From positions 124,001 through 188,000 of the forward strand of contig MEHQ01002397.1 of assembly GCA_008828725.1 (NCBI GenBank): a DNA stretch of 64,000 nucleotides, given 5' to 3'. Positions 45,265 to 56,563 of the stretch are shown piece by piece. Numbering within the stretch: the stretch's first letter is position 1; every line of letters begins with the position of its first letter. The stretch is from Saccharina japonica. Lineage: Eukaryota > Sar > Phaeophyceae > Laminariales > Laminariaceae. A program made the position numbers and the translations under genes. The notes under the pieces were generated by a model. It worked only from the letters and a program-made list of their open reading frames with translations. It had not been told where the DNA came from and made no database searches.

Positions 45265-45660
45265 TCACCTTAAAGGAGGTGGTATAAGACTAGCTAAAAC
45301 AAAAACGACAAAAGTTTGCTGCTCATCATAGCGGTGATCCCACCACTTTCTCCCTCTCCACCCAAAATAAAGGTTTCCCCTCGAAGAAGGCGGGGCAGTA
45401 TTGAGCTTCCATGTCCTTTGCGAACGTCATGAAGTTGAGACGCACGAGGGTGGGGTGACTCATTTTAGGATTTGTTTTCGGGGGGTGTGGGTTTTAATTA
45501 TTGGGTATGCTGCAAGTCGGTTTTGTATTATTAGACCAATTTGAAACTCGACCTTATGCCTTATGTCTTTCCAAAGGGAAGAGTCAGGCCATTGAATATT
45601 TGGCACTATAGAGCCACATTTCCCGCAACGTCTAAACCTCAGCATATGCTATTTTTTTTT
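45265..45660 (-). other. Two short minus-strand coding-like stretches
   Basis: 45645-45460 encodes 61 residues starting with RRCGKCG, a CxxC knuckle. After it, an ATG near 45462 opens a ~45-residue frame beginning MSHPTLVRLNFMTFAKD. Together they resemble pieces of a decayed or intron-containing minus-strand gene, but no family is recognised. Confidence 0.25.
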
Positions 45661-45706
45661 AAACGGTGGATCTTTTACGAAGGATGCTCACAGATTTTTC
45701 CAGGAT

Positions 45707-46372
45707 TTAGTCTTGTTTTGAGTTTTCCACTTTCAGCACCACGCGTTCGTGATGAGGGACTTTTTGTGTTGTGTGCTCGGACCGCTGAAGTTCAGCCCGC
45801 CAGCAGCTGGTTCCCCCTTGCGGAACAGCCCAACGATTGCCTGGGCCGGGCCCATCACGGAACGAGGTGGCAGCTCTTGGGGCGCAGGGGCCGTCCGGAC
45901 CCAACACACCATGCCCACGCTTACCACCCGTAACCTGGGCGTTGGTGCACGGCATGTCTGTGCGCAAGCCCAGCGGCTGGCGCACACCGGCCCCGGTGTT
46001 GAATCCGGGAAAGCGGGGAGGAGAACCGTAGCTGTTGACGCTCGGACGTAGACCGATGAACTGGGGCGATCTCGGCTGTGCGGGATGACCCTCGCCGGTG
46101 GCAGCACGCCTGTTGTTTTGGTAGCTTCCTGGTAGCGGGTCCATGCTCGTACTATGGGCAGTTGACTCGGGCGTAGCCTGTACGTCGAGGGTAGTTGTGC
46201 TGCTGCCCTGTGCTGCTTTGCTTTTAGTCCGAGTTAGTCCTGTGATGCTCTGTGCCCTGCTGTGGTGCTTCGATTGTAGGATAAATTGCTGAGAAACTTC
46301 CCACCAAGTAAAACTTATGTACTTGCTAAAAAAAGTGACCAAGTACATATTTTGAGAAGAGCCAAATATCAC
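45707..46372 (-). CDS. Unrecognised 221-codon ORF, Pro/Gly/Ser-rich
   Basis: The longest unbroken minus-strand ORF in the window. It covers a locally GC-rich island (45730-46220) within AT-rich flanks, which alone lengthens ORFs. The mid-part is low-complexity (RSPQFIGLRPSVNSYGSPPR), with Cys and Arg-Gly residues further on. Two other frames are also open there, weakening the case. It could be an exon of a disordered or RNA-binding-type protein. No homologue is recognised. Confidence 0.3.
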   Translation of the reverse strand: MIFGSSQNMYLVTFFSKYISFTWWEVSQQFILQSKHHSRAQSITGLTRTKSKAAQGSSTTTLDVQATPESTAHSTSMDPLPGSYQNNRRAATGEGHPAQPRSPQFIGLRPSVNSYGSPPRFPGFNTGAGVRQPLGLRTDMPCTNAQVTGGKRGHGVLGPDGPCAPRAATSFRDGPGPGNRWAVPQGGTSCWRAELQRSEHTTQKVPHHERVVLKVENSKQD

Positions 46373-47160
46373 GCTGGTCGTTATGTCAAAAATAAGCGCC
46401 TATTTTGGCGACGTTTGAAACTCGATATGACCTTTTTTCGGGAAGAACCATATATAAGCTCCTATTTTGAGTTTTTAAATAGCTCTATTAATATATTGAT
46501 ATATGCTTCTAATCGGGTTATTTCCGGGGAGATTCGAGCTAGTGTGTTAATTGTTGTTCATATATTGCTCTACGTCATAAAAAGTGGGGTTATACTCCTC
46601 GTTATATTTGTACAATACACCCGGTTTCAGTGTACATGGGTTGGCTGACCCATATTTGGTTATTCGGTTATTTATACATATAGATGGTTTGAGCTATATT
46701 ACACCCGCCCAGGACTCCTGCCTGGTATACGGTGATGATGTCAGCATTCTTTGGTGAAAGTTCGTTGAATATTTAGTTTATTCTACGATACGTGGTGTCT
46801 GCAGTATTTTCTGTCTCATCATCGACTACAAGTAATAGTATTGATGGTGTATGATACAGGTATGTATGGTGCATGCTTTGTTCTACTTTTTCGAGGGACG
46901 CTTTGTGTTTTCAGCATTCCCCCTCGCGGCTTGTCAAGTCAGGCTTAGTGCCGATGGACCTCAGAAGGTACCCCCGCGGTAAACGGTTCTCTAAATACCA
47001 TGAGTTATGATGGTATTTCTATAACGGTACAAAGTACCGTCTTACCAGCATAGCTCAGGGTTTGACTATGTATGTTTTAGGTAAAGTAATACAATTAGAT
47101 ATTTACTCCAGTACTCTAGAGGTAGCATTTTTTTACTAACACTATTTCAAAATGACGTGT
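46373..47160. other. No recognised feature
   Basis: AT-rich sequence. A 120-codon plus ORF (46286-46648) translates AT-rich DNA with no motif. Nothing further can be supported. Confidence 0.4.
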
Positions 47161-47296
47161 CTCTTCGGTTTACAAATTTGGAATTTCCTTCTGGTGATGC
47201 CATATCTTTCGTGTTGTACTTACGCCATAGGGTTGTTCATTTGGTAGCATTTTGTGTTTTCCTCTCGAAAGGGAGGGGGGTGGGGGGGGGGGGGGG

Positions 47297-47820
47297 GTGT
47301 ACTCATGTTGTGCACGGCCGTAGTCATATGACCATAGACCCTCGCATCCCTACAATGCCGGGACGGAGCCGCGTTGGTTTTCACCAACCAGGCAGACATT
47401 GCTTGCACCAAGCGCGAAACGCCTGAGGTTAGGCGAGTCGCATGGAGGGTGAGCTGCATCCTGCTTAAACCGCCTCTGAGGCGGACTTGCATATGGACAC
47501 AGCTTCAATGAGTTTATTTAATTTCTGGTGTGGCCACTTCCGGAGACAGCAATGGGTTTTACTATGTAACTGCCTGCCGCGACGCCTTACCATATTAACA
47601 CTACGTGATACGACCATTCCCTTGTGGCGAACAAAAGTTCTCCACCCCGCACAATGATCTACTCGACCGCAGCCTTGGTGACCGCCAAAAAAAAAATAAC
47701 AAAAAAAAACGGCACCCTGTTGTCTAGCTCCACGCAGCGAGTGGCGTGTTTTACAGCGTCGTTGCCAACCGACGCCAACCCACCTATAAATATATCATAT
47801 ATTTAAGGGGGGGGGAGGAC
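47297..47820 (-). repeat. LINE-tailed unit A (~524 bp), poly-C ended
   Basis: It is nearly identical (about 90%) to unit B at 47821-48355, head to tail. Read on the minus strand, each unit ends in a stretch resembling the 3' end of the LINE at 48349-50757, with the order CTCCGTC, TGGTCA, ATG and GAGTACRC, then a run of C (the plus-strand G-run at 47271-47296). The units look like non-autonomous retroposons using the LINE's 3' end, or tandem copies of its 3' region. Their 5' part contains TTGGCAACGACGCTGT and GCCACTCGCTGCGTGGAGC, not recognised as a tRNA head. Confidence 0.6.
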
Positions 47821-48355
47821 GCGTACTCATGTTGTGCACGCCGCCGTTAAGGCATATGACCACTAGACCTCGCCATCCTACAATGCCGGGACGGAGCGCG
47901 TTGGGTTTTCACCAACCAGGCAGACATTGCTTGCACCAAGCGCGAAACGCCGTGAGGTATTGGGCGAGTCGCATGGAGGGTGAGCTGCATCCTGCTAAGA
48001 ACCGCCTCTGAGGCGGACTTGCATATGGACGACAGCTTCAATGAGTTAATTTAATTTCTGGTGTGGCTACTTCCGGAGACAGCAATGGGTTTTACTATGT
48101 AACTGCCTCGCGGACGCCTTTCCATATTAACACTACGTGATACGACCATTCCCCTTGTGCGGAACAAAGATTCTCCACCCCGCACAAATGATCTACTCGA
48201 CCGCCAGCTTTGGTGACCGCCAAAAACAAAAACAAAAAAAACGGCACCCTGGTTGTCTAGCTCCACGCAGCGAGTGGCGTGTTTTACAGCGTCGTTGCCA
48301 ACCGACGCCAACCCAACCTATAAATATATACAAAATTTATATGACGGCGGGGGGG
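47821..48355 (-). repeat. LINE-tailed unit B (~535 bp), poly-C ended
   Basis: Second head-to-tail unit, ending in the G-run at 47808-47816 on the plus strand. Compared with unit A it has many single-base indels, so neither is protein-coding. Confidence 0.6.
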
Positions 48356-50757
48356 GCGTACTCATTACCTGCTTGCCTTAGTCATTTGACCATTGACCAC
48401 GCAGCCTTTTCGAGACGGAGCACCGTTCCTACTCCTAATAGAGACACCTCCAACACTTGAGCGCTCATTACGCTGTTTCCATATATTACAAAGAAACATT
48501 TTGCTAATCTTATCCCCTTCCTGTTTCGCCGCCTGTGGCCACCATCTATCTCCCATGATAGCGATCGTTTTGTCGCTACTATTTAGTGTACCAAACTGCT
48601 CCATGCCACACTCGTCTATTGTCCACATCTCCTCCTCTAGCACACCCCTTTCCTCCTTTTATTTTTCACATTCTCCCACTATGTGAATTCTACTCTCTAT
48701 GGCTTTGCCACATGGGCACATATGTGCATCTACTTCCTCCTCCTCCCGGCTACTGGTATACCTCCTTCTTCTTTCTGGCAGGTCCAGGTCACCTACACGA
48801 AATCGCTGTTTCAGCTTTTTCGCGAAGTCCATTGGGCCGCGCAGATACCTTTTCATTGCTATTCTTCTCTCAACCCCCCGTATAGATTTAAGTGTTCTTC
48901 CCCTTCCACCTTCTTTCTCAGCGCTAGCCTTTCCCTTCTTTCTATCCTTCCTTTTACTTCTGTCTTGTATCCGTTAAATTTCTTTATGGCCAGCATCTCT
49001 TTTTGGTATCCTATATCCTTCCATACTTTCTCGACTACGCTATCCCACCTTATTCCAGCTCGCCCTTTGTTTACTTTCTCCCATACCGCTCTATCAGCTA
49101 TGTATGGCTGGCAACCTCTTATTTGGCATGTTCTTTACTTTATATTGCCATTTCAACTTACGCACGTCTCTATTTGTCTTAAGTGGGTACATTCCCAGTT
49201 CTGCTCTCAATACTATACTACTCGTCGTACTTGAGCATCCTAGTACTTTTTTAGCTGCTGTCATCTGTACTTTTTCCAGCTGTTTTACGAGCTTCGCATT
49301 CCCTTCCCTTACTTCTCCTGCATATTCTAGCTTTGGTACAATCACATTCATCAGCATACATATCTTAATTCTAGAGACAAGGTGTGAGTCTGTTAGGACT
49401 ACTTCCATCTTGCGTACGTGTGCCTTACCCTTGCCTATTATTATATTTATGTGTGCATGCCAAGAGCAATATTTTGAGGTCTCTACGCCAAGCTACGTAT
49501 ACTTTGTCTACGATCGGTAATTCATCTTCTCCTCACTTCCACTTACAAGTTACCGGACTCTCCTTATCTTCGTTACATAAAACTTCTGCGCACGTTTTTA
49601 CGTTCGCCGTCACTCTCCACTTCCTGGTGTACTCTAGTGCCTTCTCTATTTGTTTCTGCAGTCCTTGGGGTGTTTCTGATATGCAGACAAAATCATCCGC
49701 AAACATCGAACCCGACACCGTATCTTCCCCTACCGTGACCCCCTGCGATGCTGCTTCTACTGCTACGATCATGTCATTATTATATACCTTGAATAGGTTA
49801 GATGATAGCGTACATCCCTGTGCAACTCCCTGTAGGATATCAACGTACTTCGATATTTCCCCGTCTGACATCACAGCACTTCTCGCACATTCCATGATCT
49901 TCTTCATCATTCTCCACATCTTTCCTCTTATGCCTATTTCCCACAACTTTTTCCACAGCCCATTTCTCCATACTGTATCGTAGGCCTTCTGTACATCTAA
50001 AATAATCAGTACGTTGTTAGCCTTTCCTGCCTTGGATTATCTTACCTAATGTGTACACATGGTCGACACAGGTACGGTTTGGCCTAAATCCTGCTTGCCC
50101 TTCGCTGTTTTTTTCTTCCTTCTCCATCATTGTTCCCATTCTATCGTTCAAAATCTTACAGAGCGTTTTACCTACAGTGCTTAGTAGCGTTATCCCCTTA
50201 TAGTTACCCGGGTCAACCTTGTCTCCTTTCTTAAACAACTTTACTACTACTCCTTCTCTCCATCTCTTAGGTGCGTACTCGTTTTTCCATATCCAGTTAT
50301 ACAACTTAACCATCATGGTAAGCATTCCTTCTGCCCCGTTCTTCGTAAATTTTTAATCTGTTTGGTCTGCCCCTGTTGACTTTCTATTCTCAAGTTCAGC
50401 TACACACTTCTTCACTTCTTCTCTTGTGAACTCCCCCTGTAACCCTTCTGAGCCACTGTCTTCCCTTTCTGATGCATCTACGTTCGCCTCTGCCCACGCG
50501 TTGATATCCTTCTCGAATCTTCGTCGAATGTTTCGTTGGTTGTGGGCGTTCCTAGCTTGCGGTAATGCTCTACAAGTACTTCCTTTTTCCCCTTCGAACT
50601 ACTAACCATTTTACCGTTCTGTCCTCTCAATGTAGCTATTCCCGTATCCGCCTCTACTCCTTGTTTTCCTAGTATCCCTTTTATCCCTACCCACATCTGC
50701 TTCATCCCGCCATCAAAGTGTTCATTTCTTTTATTATCTTCGTCTTTCCATACCCCA
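48349..50757 (-). mobile_element. 5'-truncated non-LTR retrotransposon (LINE) with reverse transcriptase
   Basis: Minus-strand ORF pieces give ordered reverse-transcriptase landmarks. At 50325-50017 there are WREGVVVKLFKKGDK, YKGITLLSTVGK and SEGQAGFRPNRTC. At 49946-49533 there are ILQGVAQGCTLS and the catalytic FADD. At 49408-49094 there is KLEYAGEV with LGMYPLKTNRDVRKLKWQYK, typical of the post-RT domain. At 48856-48659 a C-terminal knuckle MCPCG..H..GEC follows, and at 48643-48365 the tail with GDRWWPQAAKQEGD and SRNGAPSRKG. No endonuclease domain precedes it, so it is 5'-truncated. Frame breaks between pieces (for example the RT is split around 50017-49946, and a stop lies near 50350) make it inactive. 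C-runs bound it at both ends. Confidence 0.9.
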
Positions 50758-50850
50758 GGGAGGGGGGGGGGGGGGGGCTTTTTTACTTTATTTCTAGCAA
50801 TACCATACTCCTCCCATCCCTTTCGAGACGGAGAGGGGGGGGGGGGGTAT
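50758..50850. repeat. Two long G-runs bounding a short LINE-like end
   Basis: G-runs at 50761-50777 and 50832-50847 enclose about 55 bases. On the minus strand the outer part reads CTCCGTCTCGAAAGGGATGG after a C-run, similar to the LINE 3' end. This looks like the remnant of a neighbouring LINE end or target. Confidence 0.5.
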
Positions 50851-51240
50851 AGAGTTCTTCAACAACGGTGTACCTCTACCGTATACGGGGTGTCATGTTT
50901 TAGTGGCGTCAACTTCTCAGCAGAGGTTATTCATTCTGTTTCGTGTGAGTATAGCCCCCTGTCGTCATTACATATTATGTATTTGTATGGGGTATTGTTA
51001 TCGTGCGTACTACGAATGGGTTTATATATAGGAGTCGTCTCTAAGTATTCGAAATATTTATAAAAATTGTAAGGTCAGAGACTTCGTTGAGACTCGTCTT
51101 TGCAAGTTATGTGTGATATTTCGATCGCGCATTGACCGGTTCAAGCCGCATGCATGATCCACATGAATCAAGTTTGAAGATAAATAAAATACAGAGGTAC
51201 AATATAAAATCAAAATTGGGTTTGCACGCAATTCCGGCAC
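50851..51240. other. Mostly unassigned; weak relative of the 52.2-53.1 kb repeat
   Basis: 51080-51135 (CTTCGTTGAGACTCG, then TTCGATCGCGC) resembles part of the tandem units at 52180-53070. The rest shows nothing recognisable. Confidence 0.4.
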
Positions 51241-51244
51241 TAAT

Positions 51245-52093
51245 CACCTGTGTTGCACTGCCCACAAAATAATCGTGATTTGGCCAAATATACTTTCAGC
51301 AATCGACAACTGGAACAACAATACCCCTGTTTTTTTCCTGTGGGAAAATATGCAATCCACCACAGCTCCATCAATATCGTCGATCCGGATATCTCCCGCC
51401 CCTCAAAATACTCCTTGACGCACCCACAGCAGTGTGGCAAAGTGGCAGCCGATTCGGTGCCCTCTGCGGTGCGCGACCTCGTCGCTGAAGTTTGAAAATG
51501 TGGTTCCAGGTCGTTTTTCTTGTACTGTAAACAAGTTGTTTTTTACAGCTCAAAACGAATATTTTTCTCGAAAAATATGAATACGAGTACTCGTATACAG
51601 CAGGAAATAAATGACTGCGTTTTTGTACACGTTTCTTTGATTTTTGAGGCACACTTCTGAGGCCGATTACGCCGTCTGTAGGATCGATCCCGATATCTCC
51701 CGCCCCTGAAAACCTTCCTTGCATATATACACGGGCACAGGAAGAGTTCTGGGCGATTTCGTCCACGCCTTCCACCGCGACCTCGGCCGTGAAGATTGCC
51801 TAAACAGGCGGCGTAATTGCTTCGACCGAAGCTGCTACCTGCTTCCATCTGCAGGAAACTGAATTAATCCAACTCTAGGAGGATCAAGCACCATCAAGCT
51901 ACCGAACAGGCTCTACCATGACTTGATTGAGTTGCTCTGCGTGTGGTGTGTCATTTGGAGGCTTCTGTGGGGAGCACGGTGTCTGTGAAAAGGGCCTTGT
52001 TCGGGGCTGATATTGACCCAACCCCGTTTTCCACATATCAGGCGTTATCTGAAAGTACTTTTTTCTCACTTTGTGGGCAGTGCAACACAGGTG
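51245..52093. mobile_element. 849-bp element with 24-bp perfect inverted ends and TAAT duplication
   Basis: The terminal repeats begin CACCTGTGTTGCACTGCCCA and extend four bases more (51245-51268 and 52070-52093, perfect). Both sides are directly flanked by TAAT (51241-51244 and 52094-52097). A 4-bp duplication with CAC ends suits CMC/Chapaev-like elements; this is inference. The interior has two diverged copies of a ~125-base segment (51371-51495 and 51660-51795) sharing GATATCTCCCGCCCCT and a GACCTCG..GTGAAG end. A 66-residue minus ORF (51440-51240) with CCGC, CCSSC and CGQC runs out through the left terminal repeat. Confidence 0.75.
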
Positions 52094-52179
52094 TAATATC
52101 ATACAGTATGATAGTCCGAAGTAAACACACTATATTTACATTATGTAAATATATGTAAATCGTGGTATTGTAAGTTATG

Positions 52180-53070
52180 AATAGGACAACATCTAAAGTT
52201 AAAGATTCAACGCGTTACAAACATCAAGACGCTTCTGGAAAATCCGTTAGATATCCTAAGTGACTCCGACAATTTCGAAGGGGTATATTAAAGTCATACC
52301 CGGATAGGTCAAAGGTTCCGAAGAGTTGACGTGATAAAGTGGACGTACTAGCGGTAAGCCACCTGTTCGCCATCCAATTTTCGGGTCACTCAGGCTACCG
52401 CGTAGGGCCGTCTCTGGGCGCTTGATATAAAAAATAATAACAATAACAACAGCTGTGAGCTCGAAGATTTCGTCGAAGCTCATCTTGGCTAGCTGAGTGT
52501 AATACTTCGATCGCGCGTACTTACGGATTTTATATGACCTCATGTAGGATGTACATCCTGTGTGAGAGGGATACAATCTGAGGCTGTAGAATGCAGGAAG
52601 TGTGTGTCTATTCGTGGGGGGGGGGGGAAGTTGAAATAAATCAAACCGTCTGAAATGGACATAAACTGAAGTTGAAGATTTAATGCGTTACCAAGACGCA
52701 TTTTGATAGTCTTTTAGGTATCCTAGGTGACTCCGATGTTTTCGAAGGGGTATAGTAAAGTCATACGCGGATAGGTCAAAGGTTCCGAAGAGTTGAAGTG
52801 ATATATTGGACCTACTAGTGCAAGCCACCTGTTTTCCATCTAAATTTCCGGGTCACTCAGGCTACCACGTAGGACCGTCTCTGAGCGCTTGATATATTTA
52901 AAAGAAAAACAGCTGTGAGCTCGAGGTTTCGTCGAAGCTCATATTTGCTAGCTGAGTATAACAATTCGATCGCGCGTACGCACGGCTTGCATATGTCCTC
53001 AGGTAGGGTATACGTCCCGTATGAGGGGGACGAAAGCTGAGTCTGTGGAATTCAGGAAGTGTGTGTCTAT
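52180..53070 (+). repeat. Tandem duplication, two ~450-bp units
   Basis: Units at about 52180-52612 and 52655-53070 share long blocks, including CGAAGGGGTATA, CGGATAGGTCAAAGGTTCCG, AGTTGA, GGGTCACTCAGGCTACC and CAGCTGTGAGCTCGA, at roughly 85% identity. They are separated by a G-run (52614-52629). A third, shorter relative lies near 51080. The array directly precedes copy 2 of the long repeat. Non-coding as far as I can see. Confidence 0.75.
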
Positions 53071-53317
53071 TTATAGATGATATGTCTTCGTTTTTTTTTG
53101 TATACCAGTTATATGTATATATACACATCCTTCGTAAAATACATCGTACAGCAGCAGGAGTTGTACATATGAGTATGCACATTATCGATAGATAGTATAT
53201 ACCAGTAGCGGGAGACACGGAAGGCTAACAAACATAAAAAGGCTCACTGCGATCAATAATGCACAGACGTTAGGTCGTCCAGTGACTACTAAAAGACACC
53301 CTCTTGCAAAATGCACA

Positions 53318-53490
53318 CTGAACAGGACACCTAATAAGAAACACGCTAATAAGGAAGCCAGGCTTATATTTGGAGTAAAGTATGAAATTCAGGAGTCTTT
53401 ATGTTGAAATTAGTGTGGAAAGCACCCTCTCTCAAATATGGAATCCAGCCTGGACCACATTTCCTGTTTCTTATTAGATGTCCTACACTG
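53318..53490. mobile_element. 173-bp MITE of the pogo-like family
   Basis: Its ends (CTGAACAGGACACCTAATAA and, inverted, CAGTGTAGGACATCTAATAA) match those of the 34637-37079 element. TA follows on the right and CA, probably a mutated TA, precedes on the left. The corresponding position in copy 1 (40955-40956) is the unfilled TA site. Non-coding. It inserted after the two long-repeat copies separated. Confidence 0.82.
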
Positions 53491-54349
53491 TACATGAAAA
53501 ACACTTCATAAAAAAAACGCTCTCCCCCGCCCGACTATGGCCATGCGTAAATATCGAATACACCCCCTCCCCCCTCCACCGCCCGACACCCTCGCCCAAA
53601 CCAGCACAACGAAGCACACGAACAAAGGAACGAAGAGTCGACCACAGACAACAGAAAAAAAACTCTCGATTATAGCTGTAGCTACTGTAGTACTTGTACG
53701 TGAATCCATCTTGTTTTTGGGGGGGCACACTATGATATGTTCATGTGTATGTACGACAGAGCGCTGCATGAATAGGGCTCCCCCGGCAAAACCCTGACTG
53801 CGCAGTAGTTTGATTTTTGGAAATTTACGATGCAAATTAATGAGTAGATACCCCCCTGCGGCTGTGTTGCAATTGCAGGACCCGCCCCCCATTCCCACAC
53901 GAGTGCGACTAGGAAACTTGTTAAACCCCGCGAATCTATCCTCCCTCGACACCCTTCCGCGGTCCCCGCGTACAGGGTGCTTAGCCGCCAGAAGGAGAAG
54001 ATCAACGGACGCGATAACTTGCCTATTTCTTGCGCGCACGGTTCGGAACAACCTGCAGTACCAGGCGGCGTAGGGATTGGGTGTACGNGGGGGCGGCTAA
54101 CCGTTCCTGAGTGAAGCGCATAGCAGCGGCACACATATGATTCATGGCATGCTTTGCTTTGTGTCGACAAGCAAGCCTGTACAAAAGGCGTTGCTTTAGT
54201 GTAGAAAACAAAGATTGTCGGAACTTTCTTGTTTGCTATGATCGAACTTGCTTTTTTACAGGCCGTGGGCAATCTTTCGTCGTCAAGATAGTTTGCCGAA
54301 TGTGTCGAACCCCTGAGGAGCCGCAGCGCGAAACAAGTGTTTTCGACCT

Positions 54350-55680
54350 TGTTTTCGGGGTGGACAGGACTATACATACTAATGCCGGTATGAATTTCTC
54401 GGTTTTCACGTGCGAAAGCACATTTTTATGTCGAATCTAACTTTGCAGAATCATTCCTGTTTTCTCGTCGTACGGTTTGGAATGACGTCTACAATATAGG
54501 TTCCGATAGATTCGCTAGACGCCAGCTATATTTCGTCTTCAAGGTAGTTTGCCGAATGTGTCGAACTACACGGATACAGCAGCGCCGAAAACAGTTTAAT
54601 GGCCTGTTTTTTGTCTGGGGTGGGCAAGAATATACATACTAAAGCCGGTATTGAAATTATCCGACCCGCGACGTATGCGACTTCGAACAAACCACATGTC
54701 CTCAGATTCGTCAAAATGTAAGCTATCTTCCTGCAGCGAGTTTCGTTGCCTAATATATTAAACCTAGGGAGAACAGCAGGGCCGAATATAGAGTATTGGC
54801 ACCTTGTTTCGGTGTTGTACGAGGCTATGCATACTAATTTCAGTACACTATTTAGGATTTCTTCAGCGGAAAACGTCAATTTTACGTGAAAGCTAGGTTT
54901 GCGGTATTGCAATTATTAAACACGCAACGTATGCGACTTCGACCAAACCACATGTCCCCAGATTCGTCTAAATGTAAGCTATCTTCCTCCAGCGAGTTTC
55001 GTTGCCTAATATACTACACCTAGGGACACCAGCAGAGCCAAAGATGGTGTATTGGCACCTTTTTTCGGTGTTGTACGAGGCTATGCATACTAATTTCAGT
55101 ACACTATTTAGGATTTCTTCAGCGGAAAACGTCAATTTTACGTGAAAGCTAGGTTTGCGGTAGTGCAATTATCCGACACGCAACGTCAGCGACTTCGAAC
55201 AAACCACATGTCCCCAGATTCGTCTAAATGTAAGCTATCTTCCTGCAGCGAGTTTCGTTGCCTAATATACTAAACCTAGGGAGAACAGCAGAGCCAAAGA
55301 TAGTGTATTGGCACCATTTTTCGGTGTTGTACGAGGCTATGCATACTAATTTCAGTACACTATTTAGGACTTCTTGAGCGGAAAACGTCAATTTTACGTG
55401 AAAGCTAGGTTTGCGGTAGTGCAATTATCCGACACGCAACGTCAGCGACTTCGACCAAACCACACGTCCCCAGATTCGTCAAAATGTAAGCTATCTTCCT
55501 GCAGCGAGTTTCGTTGCCCAATATACTAAACCTAGGGAGAACAGCAGAGCCAAAGATAGTGTATTGGCACCTTTTTTCGATGTTGTACGAGGCTATGCAT
55601 AATAATTTCAGTACACTATTTAGGATTTCTTGAGCGGAAAAGGTCAATTTTAAGTGAAAGCTAGGTTTGCGGTATTGCAA
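54350..55680 (+). repeat. Satellite array, ~254-bp monomer, about six units (copy 2)
   Basis: Marker words CTAT/ATATRCATACTAA or the AATAA variant lie near 54366, 54627, 54820, 55078, 55336 and 55592. Monomers resemble those in copy 1 but fall into their own slightly different variant (GTACGAGGCTATGCATA), indicating separate homogenisation. Confidence 0.82.
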
Positions 55681-56563
55681 TTATGAACCCCGCTTCGTCA
55701 CGAATTACGCAAGCTTAGTATGTTCCCGTATTCGTCTAGACGTCAGCTATCTTTCTTCCCCGAGGTCCGTCACCGAAGCGGTACAACTCACGGGGAAGAA
55801 CGCCGTCCAAAACACTGCCTTTTGCGTGGGGAGGTCCGACAACCCGAACCTGCGCAAAAAAGCCTCAAACACAATCGAACATTAAAATCAGGACTTCTAC
55901 TGCTGTGCATGGCATCGCGCCCCAGTTTCGCAGCAGGTGGCCGTGCAGAGCCCTTTGCTGCGATATCGTTCAAAGTCGCCGGCGGAAGGCATGTGTAGAG
56001 GCGTTCGTGGGGCGGGACATGTACACGAGGCGTCTCGTACCTCCGGCGGGCTGGTAAGCGGCCAAATAACAACATTCTGTACCCAAAGAGTGCTTGTACG
56101 TGACCGAATGTAGGTTTGCGGCCAGCCGATCGGCTTCCCACAAGGCAACGGCGCCTTGAACACCCTTACCTGTGAGTGGGACTCTAGCTAGGGCGCCCAG
56201 CCCCTAATGGTGTCTCTATCGTGCAGGGCCCTAAGCCCCGACCTGGGCCGGTCGGACCCAAAAATGAGAGCCCACCGGTTCTCAACACATAGCGCACCAA
56301 AAACAGCCAAATTTCAGCAGGCGCCTTGATTTGGGTAGTTGGTAGTCCCCTCACCTTGTGGAGTCGCCATGGTGCCGCAGACCCACGCCGTGCTGACCGC
56401 CCAAATAAGCCACCTAGCGATACCCATAGGTCTGCGTCGATTTTTGTTTAATATCAGGTACGTGCCAGCCTTTCATTGGGCGGAAAGTTGACAGTCCCGT
56501 TTCGAAACCGTAAAAAATATATATTTTTTTTTTGGTCGAAAAATTGAAAGCGGGACCCAGGGG

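Noticed and set aside
48683-49234. 183-codon plus-strand ORF opposite the LINE
   Set aside because: It is antisense to clear reverse-transcriptase and C-terminal LINE sequence, so it is a shadow frame.
53730-54377. 215-codon minus-strand ORF in the long repeat
   Set aside because: The collinear copy at 41606-41956 keeps only part of the frame and diverges by indels, so the frame is not conserved. One codon contains an N.
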